Numbered from the stretch's first letter, positions 33,545 to 41,934 are shown. The stretch: DNA of 64,000 nt from Pseudomonas sp. Root562 (GCF_001427125.1 NZ_LMGK01000001.1:141820-205819), one strand, 5' to 3'. A program made the numbers and translations. The notes: a model not told the origin generated them from the letters alone.

Positions 33545-34936
33545 ATGAGCAGTACCCAAAGCTCTAACGGCCTCGAACAGGGGCTTAAACCGCGTCACGT
33601 GACCATGCTGTCGATCGCCGGGGTTATCGGCGCCGGCCTGTTCGTGGGCTCGGGCCACGCTATCGCTGCTGCAGGCCCTGCCGTGCTGTTGGCCTATGCC
33701 GCCGCTGGCATGCTGGTAGTGTTGGTGATGCGCATGCTCGGTGAAATGGCTGTTGCCTCGCCGGACACCGGCTCCTTCTCGACATACGCCGATCGGGCGA
33801 TCGGTCATTGGGCCGGTTTCACCATCGGCTGGTTGTACTGGTGGTTCTGGGTTCTGGTGATCCCGCTGGAGGCCAACGCCGCTGCAACCATTTTGCATGC
33901 CTGGTTCCCGGGTGTGGACATCTGGGCCTTCGCTCTTGTGATCACGATGCTGCTGACCGTGACCAACCTGTTCAGTGTGAAGAACTATGGTGAGTTCGAG
34001 TTCTGGTTCGCCCTGATCAAAGTCCTGGCGATCATCGGCTTCATCATTCTCGGCGTAGCGGCAATCTTCGGCTTCTTGCCGAACAGCCAGGTCAGCGGCG
34101 TTTCGCACCTGTTCGATACCCAGGGCTTCCTGCCAAACGGCATGGGTGCGGTGTTGGGCGCGATCCTGACCACCATGTTCTCCTTTATGGGCACCGAGAT
34201 CGTGACCATCGCGGCCGCGGAGTCGAAAAACCCTGGCAAGCAAATCTCCAAGGCCACCAATTCGGTGATCTGGCGGATCGGCTTGTTCTATCTGGTATCG
34301 ATCTTCATCGTTGTGGCCCTGGTGCCATGGAACGACCCTGTACTGGCAAGCCTGGGCTCCTACCAGACCGTGCTTGAGCGCATGGGCATCCCGAACGCCA
34401 AGATGATCGTCGACATCGTGGTACTGGTTGCTGTGACCAGTTGCCTGAACTCGGCGCTCTACACCTCTTCGCGCATGTTGTTTTCCCTGGGCAAGCGCGG
34501 CGATGCACCAGCCGTTTCCACCCGCACCAACAAAAGCGGCACGCCTTACTGGGCGGTGATGTTGTCCACGGGCGCGGCATTCCTGGCCACGTTCGCCAAC
34601 TACGTGGCCCCGGCTGCGGTGTTCGAATTCCTGCTGGCCAGCTCCGGTGCCATTGCACTGCTGGTGTACCTGGTGATCGCGATCTCGCAACTGCGTATGC
34701 GCAAGCAGCGCATGGCTCGCGGTGAAAAAATCGTCTTCAGCATGTGGCTGTTCCCGGGCCTGACCTACGCGGTGATCGTCTTCATCGTTGCGGCTCTGAC
34801 CATCATGCTTTTCCAGGACGCCCACCGTGTGGAAATCCTCGCAACAGGCCTGCTCAGTGTTCTGGTAGTGGCTTCCGGTTTGCTGGTGGCTCGCCGTCGC
34901 AAGCTGCAGAAGGCGGGTGCGGTGGTACTCAGCTGA
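33545..34936 (+). CDS. gabP: APC-family permease, GABA permease-like
   Basis: 463 residues, 12 hydrophobic segments. The first has the APC signature GVIGAGLFVGSGHAIAAAGP. The whole sequence fits Pseudomonas GabP-type proton symporters for 4-aminobutyrate or related amino acids. The ATG at 33545 was chosen because upstream frame is promoter DNA. Its own sigma-54 promoter points to use of the substrate as a nitrogen or carbon source. Ends at a strong bidirectional terminator. Confidence 0.82.
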   Translation: MSSTQSSNGLEQGLKPRHVTMLSIAGVIGAGLFVGSGHAIAAAGPAVLLAYAAAGMLVVLVMRMLGEMAVASPDTGSFSTYADRAIGHWAGFTIGWLYWWFWVLVIPLEANAAATILHAWFPGVDIWAFALVITMLLTVTNLFSVKNYGEFEFWFALIKVLAIIGFIILGVAAIFGFLPNSQVSGVSHLFDTQGFLPNGMGAVLGAILTTMFSFMGTEIVTIAAAESKNPGKQISKATNSVIWRIGLFYLVSIFIVVALVPWNDPVLASLGSYQTVLERMGIPNAKMIVDIVVLVAVTSCLNSALYTSSRMLFSLGKRGDAPAVSTRTNKSGTPYWAVMLSTGAAFLATFANYVAPAAVFEFLLASSGAIALLVYLVIAISQLRMRKQRMARGEKIVFSMWLFPGLTYAVIVFIVAALTIMLFQDAHRVEILATGLLSVLVVASGLLVARRRKLQKAGAVVLS

Positions 34937-34952
34937 TTCGTAGCGCATGACG

Positions 34953-34998
34953 CAAAAAAACGGCCGCTGTCAGTGATGACAAGCGGCCGTTTTTTTTA
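34953..34998. terminator. Bidirectional terminator, copy 1
   Basis: A-tract, hairpin arms CGGCCGCTTGTC/GACA-type stem (34961-34989), then eight T. It serves gabP on the plus strand and vapC on the minus strand. A near-identical copy lies at 35772, on the other side of vapBC. Confidence 0.9.
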
Positions 34999-35012
34999 TG
35001 TCTTCATTAAAT

Positions 35013-35420
35013 TCAACGGGGATGCACCCAGTCCTCTACGCGTAACCCAGGAACCCGTTCAAATTCCCGCAGGTTGTTCGTGACTACGATGAACCCACGT
35101 GAGCGCGCGTGGCCGGCGATCATTTGGTCGTATGGGCCGATGGGTGTTCCAGCCTTCGCCAGCTCGGATCGAATCATTCCGGTATGCGCGGCCGCTTCAT
35201 TGTCGAAAGGCAGGACCTCAAGGCGGGCTGCCAAACCCTCGATGACGGTAAGGTTCTTTTCTGGTGCTGCTGACTTTTCGGCGCCGTAGATCAACTCCAT
35301 GAGGGTGACAGCACTGATGCATAGCTGCCCGTCATGGCGGTTGAAGGCCTCTCTGACGATTTGCGGTTTGTTCTTGATGGTGAATATGCAGATGTTGGTG
35401 TCGAGCATGTATTTGATCAT
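35013..35420 (-). CDS. vapC: VapC toxin, PIN-domain RNase
   Basis: 135 residues. PIN active-site acids Asp7 (MLDTN), Glu42 (LMELIYG) and Asp98 (PYDQMIAGHA) are all present, plus the TNN motif near residue 114. VapC toxins of this type cut initiator tRNA or other RNAs when antitoxin is lost. The ATG overlaps the vapB stop by one base (TGATG), ensuring antitoxin is made first. Confidence 0.93.
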   Translation of the reverse strand: MIKYMLDTNICIFTIKNKPQIVREAFNRHDGQLCISAVTLMELIYGAEKSAAPEKNLTVIEGLAARLEVLPFDNEAAAHTGMIRSELAKAGTPIGPYDQMIAGHARSRGFIVVTNNLREFERVPGLRVEDWVHPR

Positions 35421-35650
35421 CAGAACGACTCGCGCTCCTGATCGGTGGGTTGGTCGCGATCAGGCATGAAGTCAGCACTCACGCTATCCCCCTCGAACCA
35501 GCTATCCCATGTTTCTTCGGCGGGGGTAATGAGGCGGGATCGGCCGATGGCGATTACGTTGACGCGTTTTACGTCGCTTGGCATGGCTACGGCTTTGGGA
35601 AGGCGAACGGCCTGGCTGCGATTGCTCATGAAAAGGGTGGTCTGTTCCAT
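35420..35650 (-). CDS. vapB: VapB antitoxin, AbrB/SpoVT type
   Basis: 76 residues. The N-terminal swapped-hairpin DNA-binding domain (TTLFMSNRSQAVRLPKAVAM) is typical of VapB; the acidic C-terminus (DSWFEGDSVSADFMPDRDQP) should block VapC. The ATG at 35650 follows GGAGGAGG at a proper distance. It should repress its own promoter with VapC. Confidence 0.92.
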   Translation of the reverse strand: MEQTTLFMSNRSQAVRLPKAVAMPSDVKRVNVIAIGRSRLITPAEETWDSWFEGDSVSADFMPDRDQPTDQERESF

Positions 35651-35677
35651 TTTTGCCTCCTCCGCCATTGTGGGGTG

Positions 35678-35713
35678 TACTCCAAAGAGTAGATTTTTTT
35701 GTGGATATGTCAA
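35678..35713 (-). promoter_or_regulatory. vapBC promoter and operator
   Basis: A -35 hexamer TTGACA (minus strand, plus 35708-35713) stands 16 bases from a weak -10 that lies in the palindrome TACTC-CAAA-GAGTA (35678-35691). The dyad overlapping the promoter is the likely VapB operator for autorepression. Confidence 0.65.
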
Positions 35714-35771
35714 CGGGATATACAAAGCGGGTGGTGAGTGAGGTCTCTGATCATTCTGACTGGCCGCTTCA

Positions 35772-35815
35772 CAAAAAACGGCCGCTGTCAGTGGAGACAA
35801 GCGGCCGTTTTTTTT
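35772..35815. terminator. Bidirectional terminator, copy 2
   Basis: The hairpin at 35779-35807 differs from copy 1 (34961-34989) at only 2 of 29 positions, both in the centre, and has the same A and T tracts. It lies upstream of vapB and downstream of the 35831 gene. Confidence 0.88.
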
Positions 35816-35830
35816 GCCGAAACCCGGTAG

Positions 35831-36283
35831 TTATCCGGCTTTTTCTTCCGATGCTTCCAGCGACCGGCTGTAGATGTCCAAGGCATCGCCGAAGTCGGTG
35901 ATGAATTGCGGCTCGCTCAGCCAGGCCTGGGCGGTTTCGCGGTCCATGCCGTCGGCCCACATGCGGTAATCGATCAGCATGTCGGCGGCCAGGTGAGTCG
36001 CGGCCATGCCTTCGTCTTCGGCGTTTTCCATGTCCAGCAGTTCTGGATGGTCGATGATGATGAAGGCCAGGTTGGTCAGCAAAACCGAGAGCATTTCACT
36101 GCGGCTGATGGCTTCCGCATCGCGCATCTTGCTGAACATCGCCAAGGTGTATTCCGGGATCGGCTCGGCGAGGTGGCCGAGATCATCGTCCAGGTTCGCG
36201 GGTTTTCTGCCGACCATGCGGATTTGCTTGGCTTTGGCTTTTGCGCGCTTGGCGCGTTTCTGTTGCTTGTTCAGGGAGGCCAT
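35831..36283 (-). CDS. Conserved hypothetical protein, paralogue A
   Basis: 150 residues. Very basic N-terminus (MASLNKQQKRAKRAKAKAKQ), then an acidic helical body including AMFSKMRDAEAISRSEMLSV and RMWADGMDRETAQAWLSEPQ. The neighbouring gene upstream has the same layout, so the two arose by tandem duplication. The basic tail could bind nucleic acid or ribosomes. Function unknown. Confidence 0.75.
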   Translation of the reverse strand: MASLNKQQKRAKRAKAKAKQIRMVGRKPANLDDDLGHLAEPIPEYTLAMFSKMRDAEAISRSEMLSVLLTNLAFIIIDHPELLDMENAEDEGMAATHLAADMLIDYRMWADGMDRETAQAWLSEPQFITDFGDALDIYSRSLEASEEKAG

Positions 36284-36289
36284 GGGAGC

Positions 36290-36706
36290 TCAGTTCGGTT
36301 TCTGTTGGGTTTGCGCGGCGATAGCATCGGAGGCTGCCACGTAGTCGGCCTGGAAGGCCGGCGATTCGATCCACGCCAAGGCGCCGGCTTCGTCGGTTTC
36401 GGTGGACCATTGGCGATACTCGATCAGCGCCGCGAGGATGAAGTCCATCGCGCCTTCTTCGCCTTCCTGTTCGTAGACCAGTTCCAGCAACGGGTCTTCG
36501 AGGAAAGCTACACACATGGCTTGCTGGCTGACTTTCTCGGCGTCGATCATTTTCTTGAACAGTTCAGTCAGGTCGACCGACTCGAAGTCGATACGGTCAT
36601 CGTTCGGGTCCAGTTCGACCGGCGCGGCAGCGCGTTGGGTGCGGTTCTGCTTGGCCTTGGCCTTGGCGCGGGAGGCGCGTTTTTGCTGCTTGTTGGCGGA
36701 GGCCAT
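36290..36706 (-). CDS. Conserved hypothetical protein, paralogue B
   Basis: 138 residues beginning MASANKQQKRASRAKAKAKQ, 16 of 20 residues like paralogue A. The body has matching features (ELFKKMIDAEKVSQQAMCVA; YRQWSTETDEAGALAWIESP) but is otherwise well diverged. Separated from A by 6 bases, so the pair forms an operon. Function unknown. Confidence 0.75.
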   Translation of the reverse strand: MASANKQQKRASRAKAKAKQNRTQRAAAPVELDPNDDRIDFESVDLTELFKKMIDAEKVSQQAMCVAFLEDPLLELVYEQEGEEGAMDFILAALIEYRQWSTETDEAGALAWIESPAFQADYVAASDAIAAQTQQKPN

Positions 36707-36725
36707 GGAGGTTGTTCCGTATGCG

Positions 36726-37709
36726 TTAAGTAGGATTGCTGCGTGGCACCGTCCGCCCGGGTGTGTCGGGGGGCAGCTCGCCGTTTTGCAGCCACGACAA
36801 TGCGATGGGCCATAGTGTGGCTTGGTATGCGCTGCGAAAAAAGGCGAAATGTCCAACTTCTGTTTCGCCGATGTCTTGCGGGGCGATGCGCAAGTGGGTG
36901 TTTGTGCTGCCGGTGAAGTAACCGAGCAGGCGCTCGATGGCCGGGATCGTGCCGTAGGGATCGTCGCAGATGCTGATGGCGAGGGTTTGCGCGGTCACGC
37001 CAGCAAAGGGCAGGCGACCGGCGGTTGCGTGGATGACGCTGCCGCTGAAGCGTTTTTCGTAACGTGCAGTGGAGAAGCTCCAGTCACGGACGACACCGGC
37101 AGGCGTGTCTTCCAGCCAGCCAAGGCGCTTGCCGGGAAAGTAACCGAAGATCATCGTCAGCAGTGGCATCAGCACATGCCATTTACCAAACATCCGCCAG
37201 CGATGGGCCGGTGCATAGTCGCGCCAGTAGGCGAACTGCGCACCGACCGTCACCAGGCGCCGGATCGCATTTCCGGAGGCCCCCAGTCCTGCTGCACAGC
37301 CTCCAAAGCTGTGGCCCACCACATCGATGGGCTGATTCGGAAACTCGCGCTTTGCGCGCCGTAGCATCGCCTCGAAATCCAGTGCACCCCAGTCAGTCCA
37401 TGAAGCCTGAAACCCTTTTAGTGACGGCGGGCGTGATTCACCTATACCGCGGTAATCATAGGTGATCACATCCAGGCCATTGGCGAACAGGTAGTCGGCG
37501 AAGCGCGAGTAGTGCCGGCAGCGTACCGAGGTGGCCGCATTGATGATGACCACCGGGCGAGAGCTATCGGGGGCAGCGTGCCGCCAGGTGAAACCGCCGA
37601 TGATGAATCCGTCTTCTGCGGGTTGCTCGAAGGGCTCGGCAACGGCGTCAGTTACCAATGGCAGCTCGATTTGAACGGGGGCCAGAGGGGGCATGTCCTG
37701 CAAATTCAT
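36726..37709 (-). CDS. Alpha/beta hydrolase
   Basis: 327 residues. Strand/loop VITYDYRGIGESRP, nucleophile elbow VVGHSFGG (Ser catalytic) and a late His in EVGHFAFF give the hydrolase triad. No signal peptide or anchor. The start MNLQDMPPLAPVQIELPLVT at 37709 is preferred to an upstream in-frame start. It resembles esterases of the serine aminopeptidase (Hydrolase_4) type. Substrate unknown. Confidence 0.8.
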   Translation of the reverse strand: MNLQDMPPLAPVQIELPLVTDAVAEPFEQPAEDGFIIGGFTWRHAAPDSSRPVVIINAATSVRCRHYSRFADYLFANGLDVITYDYRGIGESRPPSLKGFQASWTDWGALDFEAMLRRAKREFPNQPIDVVGHSFGGCAAGLGASGNAIRRLVTVGAQFAYWRDYAPAHRWRMFGKWHVLMPLLTMIFGYFPGKRLGWLEDTPAGVVRDWSFSTARYEKRFSGSVIHATAGRLPFAGVTAQTLAISICDDPYGTIPAIERLLGYFTGSTNTHLRIAPQDIGETEVGHFAFFRSAYQATLWPIALSWLQNGELPPDTPGRTVPRSNPT

Positions 37710-37780
37710 GGGCGCTGGACCTTTGCGGGGAGATGCCAACGATAGTCTTCAAGCTGCGGATGAACAATCCATGAGAGCCA

Positions 37781-38833
37781 TCACGGTGTCTGATCGAGTC
37801 GCTCGTCAAGTCGTGCGCGCTCTCGATCAAGCTCTGCACGCAGTTCTTCCTCGCTCGGCAATATCAACTGGTACTTGCTGGCAAAAAGTTGTTCGTGACC
37901 TTCCAGAACCGAATAACGAACCACCGATTCATCTTTCTGCGCACATAAGATAATGCCGACGGTGGGACCATCTTCTGCTCCACGTTTGAGGTCGTCGTAC
38001 ATGCGTACATACATGTCCATCTGGCCGACATCCTGGTGTGTGAGCTCGCCCCGCTTGATATCGAATATGACAAAGCATTTGAGCAGGTAGTTGTAGAACA
38101 CCAGGTCGATGAAGAAGTCCTTGCTGTCAGTGCTGATGCGTTGCTGGCGGGCGATGAAGGCGAAACCTTTGCCCAGCTCCAACAGGAAACCTTGCAGTTG
38201 TTCTATCAGTGCCTGTTCGATTTCGCTTTCCTGAAGCTTGCCGGCATGGGGCAGGCCAAGAAACTCCAGCACCACCGGGTCACGAATGAACTCCCGAGGG
38301 CTGGCCTTCATTTGCTGAATATGGGTGGCTGCCTCCAGCAACACGGGGGCGCGATCGCGGCTTGCAAGCAGGCGCTCGTAGTAAAGTGTGTTTATCTGGC
38401 GTTCCAATGCTCGACTTGACCAGTTTTGAGTGGCGGACTCGTTCATGTACCACAGTCGGGCGCTTTCGCTGTCGACTCTCAATAGTCGCCGGTAATGAGT
38501 CCAGCTCAATTCGGAACGCACTGCGTTCCAAATTGGGAATGTTTGATAAAAATCCCGCATATATCGCAGGTTGCGCTCGTCAAAACCTTTTCCATAATCG
38601 GTGGTAAGAGCGTGAGCCAATGTAGCAAGCAAGCGCTTGCCATAACCTGCCCGCCGAGCACCCTCCTGCTCGAATTCGACAATATGCCGACCAATCTGCC
38701 AACAGGTTTGCACTTGAATGGTGTCGACGGCCCGCAGCACCTTCTGGCGCGCCTGGCGTATCAGTTCGCCAAGATTGCCGACAAGCGAAGCGAGTTGCGG
38801 GTCTTTTGTGTCTTCGGTTCTGAGGTCGTTCAT
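37781..38833 (-). CDS. DUF1016/YhcG-family PD-(D/E)xK nuclease
   Basis: 350 residues with the N-terminal DUF1016 helical domain (GRHIVEFEQEGARRAGYGKR) and a C-terminal nuclease domain (FFIDLVFYNYLLKCFVIFDI, then KRGELTHQD), in which Asp and the DIK triplet represent the PD-(D/E)xK residues. These proteins occur widely as single genes and beside mobile elements or restriction systems. No partner gene is next to it. The start MNDLRTEDTKDPQLASLVGN has a weak ribosome site. Confidence 0.85.
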   Translation of the reverse strand: MNDLRTEDTKDPQLASLVGNLGELIRQARQKVLRAVDTIQVQTCWQIGRHIVEFEQEGARRAGYGKRLLATLAHALTTDYGKGFDERNLRYMRDFYQTFPIWNAVRSELSWTHYRRLLRVDSESARLWYMNESATQNWSSRALERQINTLYYERLLASRDRAPVLLEAATHIQQMKASPREFIRDPVVLEFLGLPHAGKLQESEIEQALIEQLQGFLLELGKGFAFIARQQRISTDSKDFFIDLVFYNYLLKCFVIFDIKRGELTHQDVGQMDMYVRMYDDLKRGAEDGPTVGIILCAQKDESVVRYSVLEGHEQLFASKYQLILPSEEELRAELDRERARLDERLDQTP

Positions 38834-39095
38834 GAGGTCTTCTGCGGCTGATTGATCAGGCAAAAGAGGATGGCAAGAGAGCTTGGGTCGAAGATGCAGG
38901 GCACGGCTGAGATATCGGAAGGAATCGCCGGGGCCGCAAGCAGGATCGATCTGACGGAAGAGCAAGCCTGCCGAGCAAATCACGTAGTACGTTTCGTAGT
39001 CAGCACAAGTACCAATCGATCTAAAACATCACCAATGCGCGGGAAATCAAAATTCAGGTAACGATTGGGCTTTTCAAAGCCCGGGAGTCGTCATC

Positions 39096-39545
39096 ATGAA
39101 AATCCTCCATTCATTCATGTTGCCCCTCGCCGCCATCGGCATGCTGCTGTTTCCTGCAATGGCGCCCGCCGCAAGTCTTGAGCCCGTCGACAGCTCCGGC
39201 GTTCAGGTTCAGCGGCAGGAACAAAATGGCATCACCTATCTGTCCGGTGGGATTGGCGAGGATGAGGCAAAGGCTATCCAGCAAACGACTGGCTATAACC
39301 TGCACATGACCTTCGCGATCGGGGCGGAGAACAAATACATTCCCGATGTGGATGTGGTCATAGAGAAGGCCCAGGGGCAAACCGTACTGACACTGCACGA
39401 CGCCGGACCACTGGTGTATGTGCAATTGCCAGCCGGGAAGTACAACGTCATCGCCACACGCAACGGCGAGGTGCGACGTGATGTTGCGGATGTCGGCAGC
39501 GGTGCCGCTCGTAACCTGGTCTTCCATTGGAATGGCGAGAGCTAG
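39096..39545 (+). CDS. Small secreted protein, carboxypeptidase-regulatory-like
   Basis: 149 residues with a signal peptide (LPLAAIGMLLFPAMAPAAS, cleavage near residue 26). The mature part is a single beta-sandwich (VLTLHDAGPLVYVQLPAGKY) as in CarboxypepD_reg-like domains. Probably periplasmic; role unknown. Ends just before a hairpin terminator. Confidence 0.75.
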   Translation: MKILHSFMLPLAAIGMLLFPAMAPAASLEPVDSSGVQVQRQEQNGITYLSGGIGEDEAKAIQQTTGYNLHMTFAIGAENKYIPDVDVVIEKAQGQTVLTLHDAGPLVYVQLPAGKYNVIATRNGEVRRDVADVGSGAARNLVFHWNGES

Positions 39546-39565
39546 TGCGCTGTCGAGAACCAAAG

Positions 39566-39591
39566 CCCTGAATCCTGCGATTCAGGGTTTT
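39566..39591. terminator. Hairpin terminator, copy 1 of a duplicated pair
   Basis: CCCTGAATC-CTGC-GATTCAGGG: perfect 9-base stem followed by TTTT. The tRNA-Phe terminator at 41826 has the same stem and differs by one loop base. Confidence 0.8.
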
Positions 39592-39603
39592 GATTCTGGA
39601 TGA

Positions 39604-40395
39604 TCATAACGAAGCCAATGTCTGGATGACCGCAATGCGCAGCGGATTGGTTTCTACGCTCAGCAACTTGATGGCCAGGGCGCAACAGACCACGATCAGC
39701 ATGGGTTTGATCAATCGTGGTCCGACCCGAACAGCGGCTCGTGCGCCCAACTGAGCGCCCACGAACGCAGCTAAAGCCATTGCGATGGCGACAGGCCAGA
39801 TAATCACACCTTTGGTGATGAAGACCGACAGGGAGCCGAGATTGCATGAGGCGTTTGCCAGTTTGGTAAAGCTCATGGCGCGCATCATGCCCAAACCACA
39901 AAGCAGTACAAATCCGACAATCAGGAAAGAGCCCACGCCGGGACCGAATATGCCGTCGTAAAAACCCAGAATCGGCGCAACGGTAAATGAAAAAAGCAGA
40001 ACGCTGATTCGCTTGCGGCGATCTTCATTGGCCAGTTTTGGAGACAGCGCAAAGTAGATGGCGACCAAGATCAGCATGACAGGCACGCAAACTTCCAGAT
40101 AACGCTTATCGACCGAACTGACCAGCAATGCGCCGCTGGCACCGCCAATAAAACCACAGATAACCAGGAAACGGCCCTCGCGCCACTCGATCAGTCCTTT
40201 GCGAGCGAAGGTTGCGGTTGCCGAAATAGTGGCCGAGGCGGCCTGGAACTTGTTCGTGGCGATCGCACTGATGGGATCGACCCCGGCTAAAAACAATGCG
40301 GGCAGGGTTATTAGCCCACCGCCCCCCGCTATTGCATCAAAAAAACCGGCGAAAAACGCGACGAGCGCCAACATGCCAATTATGTCCCAGGACAT
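39604..40395 (-). CDS. TSUP (TauE/SafE/YfcA-type) membrane permease
   Basis: 263 residues, 8 or so hydrophobic helices; the two family motifs GFFDAIAGGGGLITLPALFL and GFYDGIFGPGVGSFLIVGFV are clear. Such permeases export or import sulfite, sulfonates or related anions. ATG 40395 follows AGAGGGA. Its neighbour is a TauD-like oxygenase, so sulfonate or amino-acid metabolism is possible but not shown. Confidence 0.88.
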   Translation of the reverse strand: MSWDIIGMLALVAFFAGFFDAIAGGGGLITLPALFLAGVDPISAIATNKFQAASATISATATFARKGLIEWREGRFLVICGFIGGASGALLVSSVDKRYLEVCVPVMLILVAIYFALSPKLANEDRRKRISVLLFSFTVAPILGFYDGIFGPGVGSFLIVGFVLLCGLGMMRAMSFTKLANASCNLGSLSVFITKGVIIWPVAIAMALAAFVGAQLGARAAVRVGPRLIKPMLIVVCCALAIKLLSVETNPLRIAVIQTLASL

Positions 40396-40470
40396 CTCAT
40401 TCCCTCTCTTACGAAATCTGTGCGTCATCCACTCGCCTGACCATTCAATCGAGTGAGGTTTTAGTGCACC

Positions 40471-41550
40471 TCAGCCCTGAAGTCGAAGCGGGTCGTCTGT
40501 GATGACAATTGGAGAAGAAAACTTCGATAGCCCGAACAAACGGACCAGAACGCGTCTGTTGTCTTTGATCAGATCACGACAATGCAAAGCCCGGACGTTG
40601 TTGATGACCATTGCCGACTCTTGCGTCAGCGTGTGCTCGACAGGCGCTGATTCGCCCACCTTTTGACAGAGGGCGACAAAGGCCGATTTGACGAGGTCGG
40701 AGGCGTTGTCGTTGACCGAAAAACGATACGAGTTGAAGCGGGCAGTGAATCCGACCTTGTCATCGAACTCCAGAATCGAAACATTGTGACCATCTTCTCC
40801 CTTGCCACTGACGAAGGAGTCACTGCGGGTGAATTGGAAATTCCCGGTAGTCAGTGCGAGGCAGTTCTTTACACCGATTTTTTCCAGTACGGGTGGTATC
40901 GGAATGACCGAGGTTGGTTCCATGCCAGGGTTCCAGAGCGCTGAGAGGATTAGCGACGAGGGTGAGGGCGAGTGTCCATCTTTCGCATTCACGGCGCACC
41001 AGTATGGCGCCTCGGTATGTGGGCCGAGAGCAAGTCCGGAGTGAGAGCTCAATTCCTTGATGTCCAGTTCAGTAGGGATTTTATTCAGGCCACCGCCCTT
41101 GAAGTTGGCGACAAGCCGAACCAGTTTTCCTTCATTGTCCATGTCGTAGGCAAAGGCACTGTTATCCACCAGGTTCAACAAGATCTGATTCCGCGCGGCC
41201 AGGCAAAGAACGTCGTAATGGTTCTCCAGGGATGCCAGTACGGGTAGTTCGTTGGGAGGACTGACATCGTTGATTTTTTGCAGCCCCTCAAAGATCAACA
41301 CGCTAATCTGGCCATCAGAGTAGGCGGCGAGTAGTTCGCGTTGGTGTCTCGTGAACGAGGCGTTTAATTCAATTGCGGCCGAATTAGCTTTGGCTCTGAC
41401 TCCTGGTGCCTGCGGTCCGCCGATTGCGGCCAGGTCTTTGGCGAATTTCTGAAGAAGTAACGACTGGCAAAATTCAAAGCTGAACGTTCTGATCTCCTGT
41501 CCGGAAAGTAACTCGGCAGTTTCGACCTCTGGTTGAGTGACGTCAGTCAT
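40471..41550 (-). CDS. TauD/clavaminate-synthase-like Fe(II)/2-oxoglutarate oxygenase
   Basis: 359 residues. The metal-binding HTE triplet (LALGPHTEAPYW, about residue 180) and a distal His plus 2-oxoglutarate-binding Arg (NNVRALHCRDLIKDNRRVLV) fit the HxE variant seen in asparagine and arginine oxygenases. A free amino acid or similar small substrate is therefore likely. Together with the TSUP gene it lies between two copies of one terminator. Confidence 0.75.
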   Translation of the reverse strand: MTDVTQPEVETAELLSGQEIRTFSFEFCQSLLLQKFAKDLAAIGGPQAPGVRAKANSAAIELNASFTRHQRELLAAYSDGQISVLIFEGLQKINDVSPPNELPVLASLENHYDVLCLAARNQILLNLVDNSAFAYDMDNEGKLVRLVANFKGGGLNKIPTELDIKELSSHSGLALGPHTEAPYWCAVNAKDGHSPSPSSLILSALWNPGMEPTSVIPIPPVLEKIGVKNCLALTTGNFQFTRSDSFVSGKGEDGHNVSILEFDDKVGFTARFNSYRFSVNDNASDLVKSAFVALCQKVGESAPVEHTLTQESAMVINNVRALHCRDLIKDNRRVLVRLFGLSKFSSPIVITDDPLRLQG

Positions 41551-41816
41551 TGTCTACATCCCTGTTGTGCATCTACTCCCGGCTATTCGGCAGCTCCTCT
41601 CGCAATTCTGCTCAATCCGCTGATTAGCGTCTGTCGTCCATTTCCGTTAAAGCAGGCGGAGCATTCCGACGGGTTTGAGAGACTGATTGCGAGGAAGGAG
41701 CGATTACAAATACGTGGCAAGCGCGACAGGGGGTTGTTGGTGTCGCGATAGCGTGAGGCGGGAGGCAACATTCTGCGTTTCGATGTCCCCGGACAGGGTT
41801 TCATCAAACCGCAGGC
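41551..41816. other. Spacer upstream of the oxygenase gene
   Basis: About 270 bases between the oxygenase start and the tRNA-Phe terminator. It should hold the oxygenase promoter. No gene, RNA or clear regulatory palindrome is seen. Confidence 0.5.
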
Positions 41817-41852
41817 ATAAAAAAACCCTGAATCTTGCGATTCAGGGTTTTC
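41817..41852 (-). terminator. Terminator of tRNA-Phe, copy 2 of a duplicated pair
   Basis: CCCTGAATC-TTGC-GATTCAGGG (41826-41847) with T tracts on both strands. On the minus strand it follows the CCA end of tRNA-Phe by about ten bases. Confidence 0.88.
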
Positions 41853-41858
41853 GGTATT

Positions 41859-41934
41859 TGGTGCCCAGAGACGGAATCGAACCGCCGACACGGGGATTTT
41901 CAATCCCCTGCTCTACCGACTGAGCTATCTGGGC
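41859..41934 (-). tRNA. tRNA-Phe (anticodon GAA)
   Basis: A 76-base cloverleaf with encoded CCA: acceptor GCCCAGA, anticodon loop TTGAAAA, T arm GGTTCGATTCC. A single-copy position between the accessory island and yggX. Confidence 0.96.
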
